This document shows positions 1 to 10,460 of a DNA stretch of 64,000 nucleotides, piece after piece. Under the pieces are notes generated by a model that did no database searches, was not told the origin of the DNA, and saw only the letters and a list, made by a program, of their open reading frames with translations. This stretch comes from Haliclona indistincta (Eukaryota > Porifera > Demospongiae > Haplosclerida > Chalinidae): assembly GCA_964017065.1 (NCBI GenBank), contig OZ024783.1:10630885-10694884 (forward strand). The letters run 5' to 3'. Position 1 is the first letter of the stretch, and each line of letters opens with the position of its first letter. Made by a program: the position numbers and the translations under genes.

Positions 1-330
1 AAGAAGTCTAAGTCATCTTGTGACATGCTAGCTGGATTTTCCTTTCCATGAGCACATATGCCATCGGAAATCTTTTTACAAATTCTATAATTATAATAAT
101 AAGCATAAATTATTGCTTATTCAATTGCACAATTCAAACACAAACCTGTGTTTGAATTTTGTTCCAATTGCCATACTATCATACAATACCTCTTCTCTGC
201 TTCCTTCTATGAAACAATTCTCTGCCATGAGAGGAACTGTCTGCATATTCGTCACATTCCGAATTACCTATAGTGTATAAAATCAATGCAGTACGTATTG
301 CATGTGTTTGCCTACAATTGTTACTAATCA

Positions 331-3048
331 TTATGTAACAAGGGCACAGATAAATTTTATACAAACAAACAGAGCAATGTGCACCTGCTTTTCAATTCCA
401 GTTGAACCATGAAAGAGTTGCATGATATCACCATTTGCGGTTTCGAATGGAAAGCATGAATTCGCCCACAATGGTCCAAGATTTCTGACAACATCAGGTA
501 GATGCATCAGTCCATGCACATTGAGAGTACAATATCGATCCTCTATAATAATGTACTCACATGCATGTACCATAGGTACAATGTTTAAGTGCATACCATA
601 CATAACTGGAAACAAGTAACAATAGTGTTGAAGGAGTCTACTGCTCTGTGTAATTTGACACTCTTTGACCACATCCTTTAGCAGCAAGTAGATCCCTTCA
701 ACTAGGAGTAGATGATGCTGGTAGTAATCTTCCGGTAAAAAGCGTATGAGCACTACTGGACTGTAGTGTAGAAGCCAAGCTCGCAACTCATGAGCTGATT
801 AAATATATAATTGTTATTATAGTGTCAAGAATTATTTCTGTATGACGGATACCTTTCCAGAACTTCAGAGTTTGTTCAATGCTTCTCGGTGTTCTGGTAA
901 TCTCATCAGGTGGAGTGAATGCACATAGTACCTTGTCAATTTCTTTAACAGCTCCTCCCAAATACCAAACTTGTTTGTGGTGCTGAGACCCAAACCAAAG
1001 CTTTAACAGCATTCTTGCTACCCCTAACAGAACACAGTGCATGTAGTCAAAACTCATTCCTCGAAACATGTCAAAATGAGGAATTGTTTGTAACCACGAT
1101 GGTCCTTTTACTCCAAGTTCCTAAACAGGCATTGCAATGTTAACCAAGTCTTAAAATTATATCTAAGTATAGCTATACAGTGTGGGTATGTACTCACAGG
1201 CTCTTCGGTTAGTTCAACTACATCAACAAGAATCTCGTGATGTGCCACTGATCTAAGAGGACCAACAGGATTGCCTTCATCAAACGGAAACGTGTGAACA
1301 CTGCCTTTCTTGCTAGTCCGTACTGTTACTCCTGAATATACATGTAGGATGTATGATAATATTATATTCATGAATGCACACGCTTGCATGCATGCATATG
1401 GCAGCTGAGCATATATATTTTTTGCATGCTATGTGATTACCTCTTTGCAAGCAGTGAGAGCAACCATAAAAGCCATTGAACTGCATTATATTCATTACTT
1501 GTGCTCTTGCTGGTAGGTCACAAGTAAAACCAAGCAGTACTGGGCGAAAAACAGCTTGCTCTACTCTAAAACCTGAATATTTGACACAATAATTAATAAA
1601 CATAGTATATAAAATGCATGCATGCAGTACCCTCAGTATGTAGGTGGGCAAGAGTATCAGCAAGTGGCTTTAGAAAGAGCAGCATATCTGGCTTGGTTTT
1701 GCCATACCACAGTCCTGCAATAAGCCTGTTTTGTTTTGCAATCCTATATTAATATTTTTAAAGCACACAAAGTTTCAGATGTACGTATACCTCATTCTAA
1801 ATGGTAGCTCATTAATTAACAGCCAAATTGGCCAAAAAGAAGCAGCTGATGATCGAAACACTGGAATACCATCAGTGTTCATAATCAGTGAAAAGTTGTG
1901 TGAGTCCATGAGAAAGCCAGCATTGATTAGCTCCTGGTAAACTACTCCATCACAAATATCACCGATAGTACCTGCCGCAGACTGCATAGTTGACCGAGTC
2001 AATATTTTTTCTCTAATTGTCTGCCCTGCATAATCATAACACGGCGTTCATGCATGCTTGCATAATAATAAATACATGCATGTATACTTTGAAATAAATT
2101 GATCAGCTGTTCCTCTAGAGGAATTTGGATAAATGTGCAGACTGTGCTTGCAGAATTGAGGACTTTTTGGCATGCTTCATTTGGACACCTTGGGATACCC
2201 TTGTTTGGCAACTTCTCTAGGCAATCACAACAGTAGTACTGACAAGAAATTGCATAGCTTAATGGCTTAAACTGCTTTTCAAAACGAGATACAGACCGCA
2301 GAGTCACTGGTAAGACATCATCACCGCCATGAGCAGATGAATCTACAGCCCTCAAAAGCTGCAATAGATCTCCAAGAGCTGCTTGTGTTAGTCTATGCCT
2401 CATGCAATACTGCTTGACAAGCAAAGTGTAGGGTGAAATGGCGGCGGGCCCAGAGGAGCTGGAAATGTCCATAGCAGCTGCTGATGTCATTGTATCTTGT
2501 TCTCGCCGATCAACTTCTTCCTCTGAGTCATCATCTTTCTCTTCTTCTTCTTCTTCTTCTTCTTCTTCTTCTTCTTCTTGTTGTTGCAATTCCTCTTGTT
2601 CTTCCTCTTCTTCTCCATCTTGTTCTCGTAATTCCTCTTGTCTTTGCTCTTCACTATTCAGCAATGTGTCTATACACGAGTAAATGTATGTGACAGTATT
2701 GAAAGTTAAACACTCTTGTACCGTACCAGATATCTCTTCGCTAGAAGTGAAATTATCAGTGACGTCGTCTGTGACCGGCGTCGTGGCTGGTAAACCAGTG
2801 CAAGTTACATTAACGTATTGCTCATGCGAGGCAGAGCCTGCCGCTCTTCTTCTTTTAAGTAACCTGTACCTTGTAGTTCTACTAGTAGCCTCTCTAGCCA
2901 CAGGATCAGGATGCTGAAATTGCAAGTTGTAATGCAAAGACTCAGCCATCATGCAGCGGATAAAAACCGAGCCGCGCCTATTCTCGCATATTCTACATGT
3001 ACAAGTTTCACATGCCTGCTGCGTGCGCATACCGCGTGCACATTGCAT
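331..3048 (-). CDS. Tnp2/CACTA-type transposase gene, seven exons, 3' end uncertain
   Basis: Exons on the minus strand are 3048-2088, 2025-1791, 1725-1631, 1572-1441, 1331-1198, 1120-853 and 794 to about 385 or 331. All junctions are GT-AG and the phases match, so one frame stays open throughout. The N-terminal exon has a long Glu-rich run and then a CxxC...CxxxxC zinc-ribbon-like motif. Later exons carry signatures I know from the Tnp2/Transposase_21 and DUF4218 families: NTDGIPVFRSS, INELPFR, LIAGLWYG, DLPARAQVMNIMQFNGFYGC, FDMFRGMSFDYMHCVLLGV and GPLWANSCFPFE...HGSTG. Such proteins move CACTA/EnSpm-like DNA transposons in the nucleus. I start at the first ATG in frame (3048); translation could begin further in. 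The last exon either reads to the stop at 331 or splices at 385 to an exon nearer the window edge. Terminal repeats were not found. Host domestication is possible, but transposon origin is likelier. Confidence 0.8.
2537..2579. repeat. CTT trinucleotide microsatellite inside the transposase exon
   Basis: A run of CTT/TTC triplets on the plus strand reads as GAA/GAG on the minus strand and encodes an uninterrupted Glu run in the transposase N-terminal region. Being a triplet repeat, length change would alter the acidic tract without breaking the frame. Confidence 0.85.
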
Positions 3049-3329
3049 TGCAGCTGCTGAACGTTTCAACAAGTCGAGACAACCGGGAGCAGTTGTTTAG
3101 CTGATCGGCAGTGCCGGGCTAGGTGAGTGCCATACTTTAGTCATATCAGACATAATTACATGCTCTACTTCAGATCGATTGACCTAGCTACTTGAGATCT
3201 ACTTGTGGCGCGCCGCTGTAGCTACCCTTACTTAGGACTAAGTAAGTACTATATAATTATAGTACTTGACAGTACACACCGTATCATTTGATTATATAAT
3301 CAGTACGTATTCCCAGCTCTTAGCCTGCC
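3049..3329. promoter_or_regulatory. Head-to-head intergenic region between transposase and BEN gene
   Basis: About 280 bp separate the ATGs of two divergent genes, so both promoters must lie here or in the neighbouring coding exons. I see no clear TATA box close to either ATG. The stretch contains an AT-rich segment near 3245-3300. Shared bidirectional promoter function is inferred only from the arrangement. Confidence 0.3.
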
Positions 3330-5987
3330 ATGCCTAAATACGCCTTGGTGAGGTGGGTGGGGGAGGAAACGCTGAGTGTAGTGCTATTGACTACTGCTCG
3401 CAAGACCGAGAAAGTATATTCAGGGTCGTTTACGGAGTTCAAATGGGGAGGAAAGTACTACGAAGGAGAAGTGTTAAAGCTTTCAGGTCTTATACTTTAG
3501 TTGGTCATTACAGTTGAATATTATAATTATAATAGATGATCGTCAACTTCTATCAAAAACTCTTGATAGAATAGTAAGAGAAGAAGTCACAAGAGAGGAT
3601 ATACTTGAAGAGGCCACACTTGAAGTTACTAGTACTGTGTCAAAAAGAACTGCTGGTGCTGCTAATAAACCTTCTTCTGTAAAAAAGCTCAAGATTGAAT
3701 CAGCTCGGAAGAGAGCTATGGAAGTTTTGTCACAGCTGAAAGGTAAAAATAAGAGTTATATAAAAAGTTTTAATTATCACTGTTCAGAATCAAAAAAAAG
3801 CGATCAGACATCTAGTGATGAGGTATGTGCAATAAATATTGTATAATTATTTATTTCTATGTAATCAAATATATCTCATATATCTCTCATTGTTAACGCT
3901 CATTCATTCACGTTGATCTCTATTATATTATACAGAATCCACCGAGACATCTCCAGGTATGTGCAAGAAACAGTATTTGGTTCTAGATAATTTTGAATCA
4001 CGTGCAGCAGAATAGTACTCCTACTAATTCCAAGGTATGGTACATGTATACAATAACCATGTACACGTCTAAGCTTTTTTTAATTAGAGCACTCCCAGAT
4101 CTCAGGTTCGTATGTATTTGATTTTCATGATAATGTAATCACATCATACAATAATGTTTACACAGAGCAGTCATAGATCTCAGGTAAATATGCATAGTAT
4201 AAAATACGTACATGATATAATCATGCATCTTTCACTTATACAGAACACTCCAAGATCTCAGGTACAATACGTTTCATATTGCTTTGTTAATCTTTAATTG
4301 CAAAACAGATACAGAAGAGTGCTAGACCTCAGGTACGTCGAATATTCAGTACGTATTACTTTCACATGTACTTCAGTTCCAGAGTCGTGATCAGGACACA
4401 CAACCACTTAGCCTTCAGGTAATTTGTATATTACGTACATACTTTAAAATATTTCTCTACATAGGATGAACATATGCAGTATTACGATGATTACGTGAGT
4501 TAATTTTGATGATATTAACTTATGTATGTCATACACATAGGAGATTGAGGAAGACTTGTCTGATTACATGGTATTTGTTTGTTATTATCATGTGCACTAT
4601 TTTATTCTTGCCTTATAGGATGACGATGTGACACCTGCAAACTCTAAGGTATGCCGTACGTAGTTCATTGCAGGTTTTGTTCATGTTTCTACATGAGCAC
4701 ATGATGTATATACACATGCAGACAAGTCAGAAAGTTGTGGAGGTATGTGCATGCATGCCTAAAATTATTATTGTGCTTATTTCTCGATCCATATAATTAT
4801 TACAATTAAAGAAGGACAGAAGTGGTCAGGTAATTGTGTATGATTTATAATCTGTCATACAATCAATATATCTCTTTTCCACGTAAATTAATACATATAC
4901 AGCGCCCGCAGGACACACCCAGGATTCAAGTAAGTTAATTGTGTTAACGCTCATTCATTCACGTTGATCTCTATTATATATTATACAGAATCCACCGAGA
5001 CATCTCCAGGTATGTACAAGAAACAGTATTTGGTTCTAGATAATTTTGAATCACGTGCAGCAGAATAGTACTCCTACTAATTCCAAGGTATGGTACATGT
5101 ATACAATAACCATGCACACGTCTAAGCTTTTTTTAATTAGAGCACTCCCAGATCTCAGGTTCGTATGTATTTGATTTTCATGATAATGTAATCACATCAT
5201 ACAATAATGTTTACACAGAGCAGTCATAGATCTCAGGTAAATATGCATAGTATAAAATACGTACATGATATAATCATGCATCTTTCACTTATACAGAACA
5301 CTCCAAGATCTCAGGTACAATACGTTTCATATTGCTTTGTTAATCTTTAATTGCAAAACAGATACAGAAGAGTGCTAGACCTCAGGTACGTCGAATATTC
5401 AGTACGTAATATACTTTCATATGTACTTCAGTTCCAGAGTCGTGATCAGGACACACACGCACAGTCACTCTGCCTTCAGGTTTGTATGTGTTATGTATTT
5501 ATCATATACCTTAAACTAATTGTTGCAGAATCCTAGAGTTGAGGACAATATGCATGCATCAATAACCGTGAGATAATCATGCAATCTAGCTGTTTGTTTA
5601 TAACATATAAATTATATTCAGCCAATGAAAAAACTGGAACTCGTAGAGGGGTATGGTATCTACCTAACAAGAAGGCAGCTAGACGAGGCCAATGACCAAT
5701 CTTGTCATTCTCCAACAAGGTTGTTGAGAAACCTCCTCGGAGTGTTTTTCACTCCAACCGTCATGGCCTCGTCTAGCTGCCTTGGTACAAGGAAGTACCC
5801 TTCACTTGACAAAGATATCGTTGGTGCCTGCTTACGTAAGTTACAAAATAACTTCATAATGAATTTATTTATTTAAAATATATACACAGGTTATGTCCAG
5901 ACACAGTATCCTGATACCAAGCGTTCAATCCTCATTGATGCGGTGAATGATAAATGTGCTAACTGCAGGAGAAGGCAGAAGAACTGA
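3330..5987 (+). CDS. BEN-domain protein encoded by a micro-exon array (26 exons, 411 aa)
   Basis: Exons: 3330-3486, 3536-3742, 3788-3822, then micro-exons 3936-3956, 4008-4034, 4088-4105, 4166-4183, 4244-4261, 4315-4332, 4377-4418, 4465-4494, 4541-4570, 4619-4648, 4722-4742, 4812-4829, 4903-4929, 4989-5009, 5061-5087, 5141-5158, 5219-5236, 5297-5314, 5368-5385, 5432-5479, 5529-5567, and finally 5622-5835 and 5890-5987. All junctions are GT-AG and the frame is open from ATG to TGA. Residues 1-52 (MPKYALVRWVGEE...YYEGEVLKLS) form the small N-terminal module I associate with invertebrate BEN proteins. Residues 134-308, all micro-exon encoded, are low-complexity and rich in S, T, P, R and Q, with an acidic part. 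Residues 309-411 are a BEN domain (LLRNLLGVFFTP, SSSCLG, LDKDIVGACLRYV, KCANCRRRQKN). BEN domains bind DNA and commonly act in transcriptional repression. Every micro-exon is phase 0, so any subset could be skipped in frame. Exons 5, 9 and 10 have alternative in-frame acceptors. Splicing is inferred, not observed. Confidence 0.85.
3891..4402 (+). repeat. Micro-exon cassette, copy 1 (seven exons)
   Basis: About 510 bp carrying micro-exons 4-10 of the BEN gene. It is nearly identical to 4942-5457, introns included; I see only a handful of substitutions and a 2-bp indel. Similarity begins at TGTTAACGCTC and fades inside the exon reading FQSRDQDT. Confidence 0.9.
4942..5457 (+). repeat. Micro-exon cassette, copy 2
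   Basis: Near-identical copy of 3891-4402, offset by 1051-1055 bp. It adds seven more in-frame micro-exons. The last one has diverged: 48 nt ending THAQSLCLQ, against 42 nt ending TQPLSLQ in copy 1. Micro-exons 11-16 lie between the copies and are not repeated after copy 2, so this is either a segmental copy or a tandem duplication followed by deletion. Confidence 0.9.
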
Positions 5988-6035
5988 ACTTCACTGAACT
6001 TCACTGAACTTCACTGAACTTCACTTGAACTTCAC
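5982..6035. repeat. 10-bp tandem repeat beginning at the BEN stop codon
   Basis: About five units of ACTGAACTTC, the last ones slightly altered. The first unit contains the TGA stop of the BEN gene, so the array forms the start of its 3' UTR. Confidence 0.85.
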
Positions 6036-6124
6036 TATAGTAAAAAATGTTTCAATGATAACATTATTATCATCTCAATAATATTTCACTATAGCTTAAT
6101 TGTAATAACAATGACCTGTAAGTT

Positions 6125-6345
6125 TTAACAACCTTGCACAAGGTTACAACCATGTACAAGCTTGTGTACAGCCTTTTACAAGCTTGTCTACAACCTTATC
6201 TCAGGTTGTAACAAGGTAGCTACAGTTTCAAATCCATGGTCTTGACAGGCTTGTTACAACCTTGTTAACAAGGTTGTTACAAGCTGGCCACAACCTCATC
6301 ACAAGCTTGTGGGCTAGGTTGTCACAACCTAGTACAAGCTTGTTT
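6125..6345. repeat. Degenerate array of ACAACCTTG / ACAAGCTTGT palindromic words
   Basis: More than fifteen closely spaced variants of CAACCTTG, CAAGGTTG and ACAAGCTTGT occur in both orientations within about 220 bp, including CAACCTTGTTAACAAGGTTG, an almost perfect palindrome. There is no fixed period. Nothing coding is seen. Confidence 0.75.
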
Positions 6346-6934
6346 GTTTTGCATGGGTCCACACTGAAGATCTGCAGCTCTCCTCAGATGACGTGTAATA
6401 ATATAATCAGACCAGCCATTACACCAAGATGGAGCAATGGTGCAGCCAAAGCACCAGCTAGGCTGCACCTGACAAGCGAAAAAGAAACAGAACTCTGATG
6501 TTAAAATCAAAGTTAGCCCAAAGTAATAATCCCAGTTTTATGAAGTGGTAATTTTTAGAGCCAGAGGAATGTGTAAGTGTTTGAAGTAGTGGTAGCTTGG
6601 GATGAAGGAGGGAAAAGAAAAGGGAGAAGTATCTTCCATTATGTGGCAACATAAGCCGCCATAATAACGGATGGAGAGTCAAAACCAGACCAATCATAAT
6701 CGGGTGCATTGGAAAGGTAGCAACAAACCTCAAGGAAACAAAAAATCTGCACTGAGCATTAGACAAGACACTATTTTCCATCGCACAAGTCATTTTTTCC
6801 TAGCACACACGATCGCACTACTTCTGCTGCTGGACAAGTACTTGTCATACTAGTTTTATCATGTGACTTGTGTAAAGTAGTGTTAGTCAGTTTTGTTACA
6901 AATGCTGCATTTGTTTGCTATATTAATACGATTA
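6346..6934. other. No recognised feature
   Basis: AT-rich sequence with only short, unrelated ORFs on both strands. I recognise no domain, RNA gene or terminal repeat here. Confidence 0.5.
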
Positions 6935-7345
6935 ATTCAACACATCAGTTAGGTCATCACAATAGTTAATTCATCACATCACAATAATTCTTGGCAGCTG
7001 GCATTCTGCTCAATAAATAATCAAATAGTGGTGAGAATGGAACCGGACAAAGTTGTCAAAATCGATTATTAAAGAAGCACAGCATCATAATGAAAGCTAC
7101 GAGTACTGATGAGGAGAAGCATATCATACTTAAAAGCTTATTGAGTTGTATGAACCCAAAATTAAGTTTCCAATAAAGAGAATAAAGATCGTTATTGTTT
7201 GTATTAAGGACATAACCAACCAAACAGTTGAAGTTAATATTCAAACACTAGCATTAGGTAATAGTTCCTTAAAGAAAGAAGTTTAATCAAGTTTTAAAGT
7301 GGTAATTAACAGAGGCAAAGACATGTATGATCATCCGACAGGAGA
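6935..7345. repeat. Dispersed repeat family R1, copy 1
   Basis: Shares CATCACATCAGTTAGGTCATC, the GGCAGCTGGCATTC segment, the AAAGTTGTCAAAATC segment and AAGCACAGCATCATAATGAAAG with 7540-7745, 9530-9640 and 9955-10345, in the same order and orientation. The unit has no intact ORF and no clear terminal repeats, so its class is unknown. Confidence 0.75.
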
Positions 7346-7539
7346 AAGACATGTTAATACTCTGGTTCAACTCATAACCACTAGACAAGTACTCACGAAA
7401 CAATACCGAAAGATCTTGATCTGAGAATACTGCCAAGATAGAGAACCTGGGTTTTCGGGAGGCTAGCGGCTAGATTGAATTCAACCAGCACCAGGCTGTA
7501 ATCGGACAAGGTTGTCATGGAACTGACTGTTAATAAACA

Positions 7540-7745
7540 ATCAACTATTAAAAGAGTTATTCATATCATCACATCATTTATCACGATTCACAATCGTCAT
7601 TCTCAGCTGGCATTCTCCAGTGAGGTGCTCAATAAATAATCAGATTGTAGTAGGAATGGCTTTTAGGTAATAAATTCGAGCAAAGTTATCACAAGATTGT
7701 TAAGGTATTATTATGAACGCCACCAGTACTCATGGGGCAAATAAA
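7540..7745. repeat. Dispersed repeat R1, copy 2 (partial)
   Basis: A diverged partial copy: the GGCATTC...GAGGTGCTCAATAAATAATC part and the GCAAAGTTATC part are recognisable, followed by ACGCCACCAGTACTCATG in place of the usual GAAAGCTACGAGTACTGATG. Confidence 0.6.
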
Positions 7746-7769
7746 GCATTAAAGAATAAGCCATCTGGT

Positions 7770-8513
7770 GCTTTTTGAGTTGAAACGGCAAAACTTGACA
7801 AACCCTACCACTACTTCTACCACGTCTCCTTTCATAGAGAAACATAAAATCTCTTATCCTCTGTCTCCTCTGACAACACGGTTGGCCCTTCTAGTCCAGT
7901 TAATGCTGCCTCCTCTCTCCCATCTAACCCCTCAGTTAGTCCCAGTGGGTTAACCTTGCTTTCTGTAGAGATACTTAAAGACGGGTTAAAGTTAAAATCG
8001 TATCTCATGGGCCTTAAGGTGCCTGTCCTGCGGCAAGAACTAAAGTGTAGGAACGTTCCTCTTACTGGTCTTTCGACAAAAGCTCTTCTTGTTGATCGTT
8101 TGATGGAGTTACCACTGACTGTGCTCCAAGATCCTACTACTACCCCTTCTAAGATAGCCCATTCTCTCTTGTCTCCTTCCTCCACTGTAAATTGTTTATG
8201 TGGAGTTATTTCTAACCAATGATTCTCTGCTCTAACTGTAAACAGTGGTCTTAACGGTATTAACGGCTGACGGCCTTAACTGATTGATTCCAACAATGGC
8301 TCAACAGGATGGTACTTCCCTTAAACACAGGTTACACCTAAACTTTTTGTGTATAATTTACAATGTGGTATGAATTTAAGAAGATCAATCTCTTTGTCTT
8401 TCCCAGCAACTTCAAAGCAACTAAGAAAAGATATTAAAATTCTCACAGAAGAAATTGCTAAACTAAAAAAGGGGATTGGTATGGAGGATGACCGTGATTC
8501 AAGATTGAAATGA
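7770..8513 (+). pseudogene. Degenerate ORF with a SAP-like motif
   Basis: An open frame from about 7869 to 8222 reads through a Ser/Pro-rich stretch into KSYLMGLKVPVLRQELKCRN and STKALLVDRLMELP. This has the hydrophobic spacing of a SAP motif, a roughly 35-residue helix-extended loop-helix that binds DNA. There is no convincing ATG, and the upstream part (from 7770) is in another frame. A second short frame, 8370-8513, reads LRKDIKILTEEIAKLKKG, a coiled-coil-like heptad. Together these look like remnants of one retroelement or transposon protein broken by frameshifts. The SAP assignment rests on pattern only. Confidence 0.35.
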
Positions 8514-8589
8514 ACTTGCAAACTATCTTTGCTCTATTCAATGTGTGTGGGCTGCAATTTTGGTTAACACTTTATAGAAACAACTTTAG

Positions 8590-9010
8590 ACTCACCACAT
8601 AAAAATTATCTGAACAATCCTAGATGGCTGAAGTTTAATAAAACATCAAAACAGTAAAGATCTGGAGTGACTCTATGAGAATTGCCATCTTTTATTTGCG
8701 ACGTTGAGCAGTGATTTAAATGGACTGCTTGCAAGCACGGTTAAATCCAGTTAAATAGCAAAGATAATTATAAGCTAAAATTTGTTTTCAGCCAATATCA
8801 TCTTGATATTTGAATCATCATTGTCATCTTGAATTGCAGTCAATCAAAATGAGAATAATTTATCTTCATTATTGTTTAATTGTTTTAATATTAAATTTTA
8901 CAGACTTGAAGGGCTCAGCGTCAATGGAGAAGCAAAGCACTGTGTCTCTGTAAAGTCTGTTCAGCCACCTACATCTTAGTGTATTTCTTTAATTTTTTGC
9001 TTCGTCACAC
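8590..9010. repeat. Dispersed repeat family R3, copy 1
   Basis: Matches 17965-18460 over most of its length (CAATCCTAGATGGCTGAAG, TGGACTGCTTGCAAGCACG, CAGCCAATATCATCTTGAT, AGCACTGTGTCTCTGTAAA), and more weakly 50395-50640. No coding capacity. The same order in three places indicates a mobile, probably non-autonomous, element. Confidence 0.75.
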
Positions 9011-9529
9011 CAACTAAGACTTATAACTTATTGGACTACGTTGCAGACGTGGCAGTGACTAACTTCGGGGAGTTCTTTCCGATACTTTACGGGACATTTG
9101 GCACTGGTGTATTAATCCTCAAGTGCCAATGGTTGGGCTCTTTCTGTACTAAGTTATTTTTTACTAATTCAGGCATGCTAAGGGGCCTGTAGTTGGTCGA
9201 CGTGAGGGGCGTTGTTACTTACTAGACTTATTGTTTAATTTTTTACTATTAAAATTTACAAGCTCCCAGCACCTGAAACATCTGTCTAACTACATGCTGG
9301 TATAATTAACACTGTAACCTACATTGCTTTGTAAGTAACATTTTGAAAACTGTTCGCATGCCTGAGCAGCAGCTCTCCTATCTCTAATGTGCCTAGTTCA
9401 TCACGTGTGCATGCGAAACGAATCGCACAATAAACTACTACTTATGATTGTATTAAACTGTACTTTTACAGTGTTTCCCTTTTACAGAGTACTAGGCAGA
9501 CCTGGCTGCTGGTCGGTAATTCACTAACA
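9011..9529. other. No recognised feature
   Basis: AT-rich non-coding sequence. I see no ORF of note, RNA gene or inverted repeat. Confidence 0.5.
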
Positions 9530-9640
9530 AAGTTGGGCAAAGTTGTCAAAATTGATTTTAAAGAAGCACAGCATCATAATGAAAGCTACGAGTACTGATG
9601 AGGAGAAGCATATTATACTTAAATCCTTTTAACAGTTTTG
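9530..9640. repeat. Dispersed repeat R1, copy 3 (short)
   Basis: Contains GGCAAAGTTGTCAAAATTGA and the adjoining AAGCACAGCATCATAATGAAAG segment, as in copies 1 and 4. It is truncated where R2 begins. Confidence 0.65.
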
Positions 9641-9850
9641 CTGCTGGGACGTAGAAAGATTTTAAAGACAAATCTACACTTCCGATTTGTTTGGTAAACA
9701 TGGTTCTCTTTATAACAAAGCCAAAGCATGAGACTGGAATAAAACGTGTTGTTAAGTCTGGCAGTCATTGCAGAGCTGGGGAAACTATGCGTATGCCAAA
9801 TCTGCTGCTGAGAAGGGAAAACCCCCACGCTGTCAGTGGGTATACAGCGT
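9625..9850. repeat. Dispersed repeat family R2, copy 1
   Basis: Shares CTTGTTTGGTAAACATGG-type sequence, CTCTTTATAACAAAGCCAAA and CCAAATCTGCTGCTGAGAAG with 11935-12165. It contains a 99-codon chance ORF without recognisable domains. Confidence 0.7.
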
Positions 9851-9954
9851 TAGATAACAGTGGCAGACGTAAAGAACTACTCCGATTCAACTCAAAACCA
9901 TCAGACAAGAAGTACTCACGAAACTATGACTCAAGATTTCGTTTGCAGAACGAG

Positions 9955-10345
9955 AGTTGTACCTCTAGATTAATTCATCACATCAGTTAGGTCATCACAT
10001 TAGTTAATTCATCACATCACAATAATTTAGGATCACCCTTGGCAGCTGGCATTCATCTGTGAGGTGTTCAATAAGTAATCAAATAGTGATAGAGTTGGAA
10101 TCGGGCAAAGTTGTCTAAATCCATTTTTTAAAGAAGCACAGCATCATAATGAAAGCTACGAGTACTGATGAGAAGAAGCATATACTTAAAAGCTTATTGA
10201 GTTGTATGAACCCAAAATTAAGTTTTCCATTAAAAGAATAAAGATCGTTATTGTTTGTATTAAGGACATAACCAACCAAACAGTTGAAGTTAATATTCAA
10301 ACACTAGCATTAGATCCTTAAAGAAAGAAGATTAATCAAGTTTTA
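9955..10345. repeat. Dispersed repeat R1, copy 4
   Basis: Near full-length match to copy 1 (6935-7345), including the segment that translates on the minus strand as NFNCLVGYVLNTNNNDLYS. That translation is conserved between copies only because the DNA is repeated. Confidence 0.75.
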
Positions 10346-10369
10346 AAGTGCTTGTCTGTGCTAAGGACT

Positions 10370-10460
10370 TGGAACTAAAAATCAAATCTTCCAACATGAG
10401 AGCATCGTTCAATTTGGAAATCAGAGGTACTAAATCGTACTATTTAGACGCTTTAGCTTC
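10370..10460. repeat. Fragment matching the left end of compound element copies A and B
   Basis: AATCAGAGGTACTAAATCGT, followed directly by ACTATTTAGA, matches 12458-12545 and the corresponding part of copy B near 22670-22760. It is a third, truncated occurrence. Confidence 0.65.

Noticed and set aside
2438..2693. Plus-strand Ser-rich and Leu-rich ORFs
   Set aside because: Both are antisense to the CTT/GAA tract of the transposase exon.
7056..10300. Two minus-strand ORFs sharing NFNCLVGYVLNTNNNDLYS as a conserved peptide family
   Set aside because: The similarity is explained by the underlying DNA repeat R1, and the third copy does not keep the frame.
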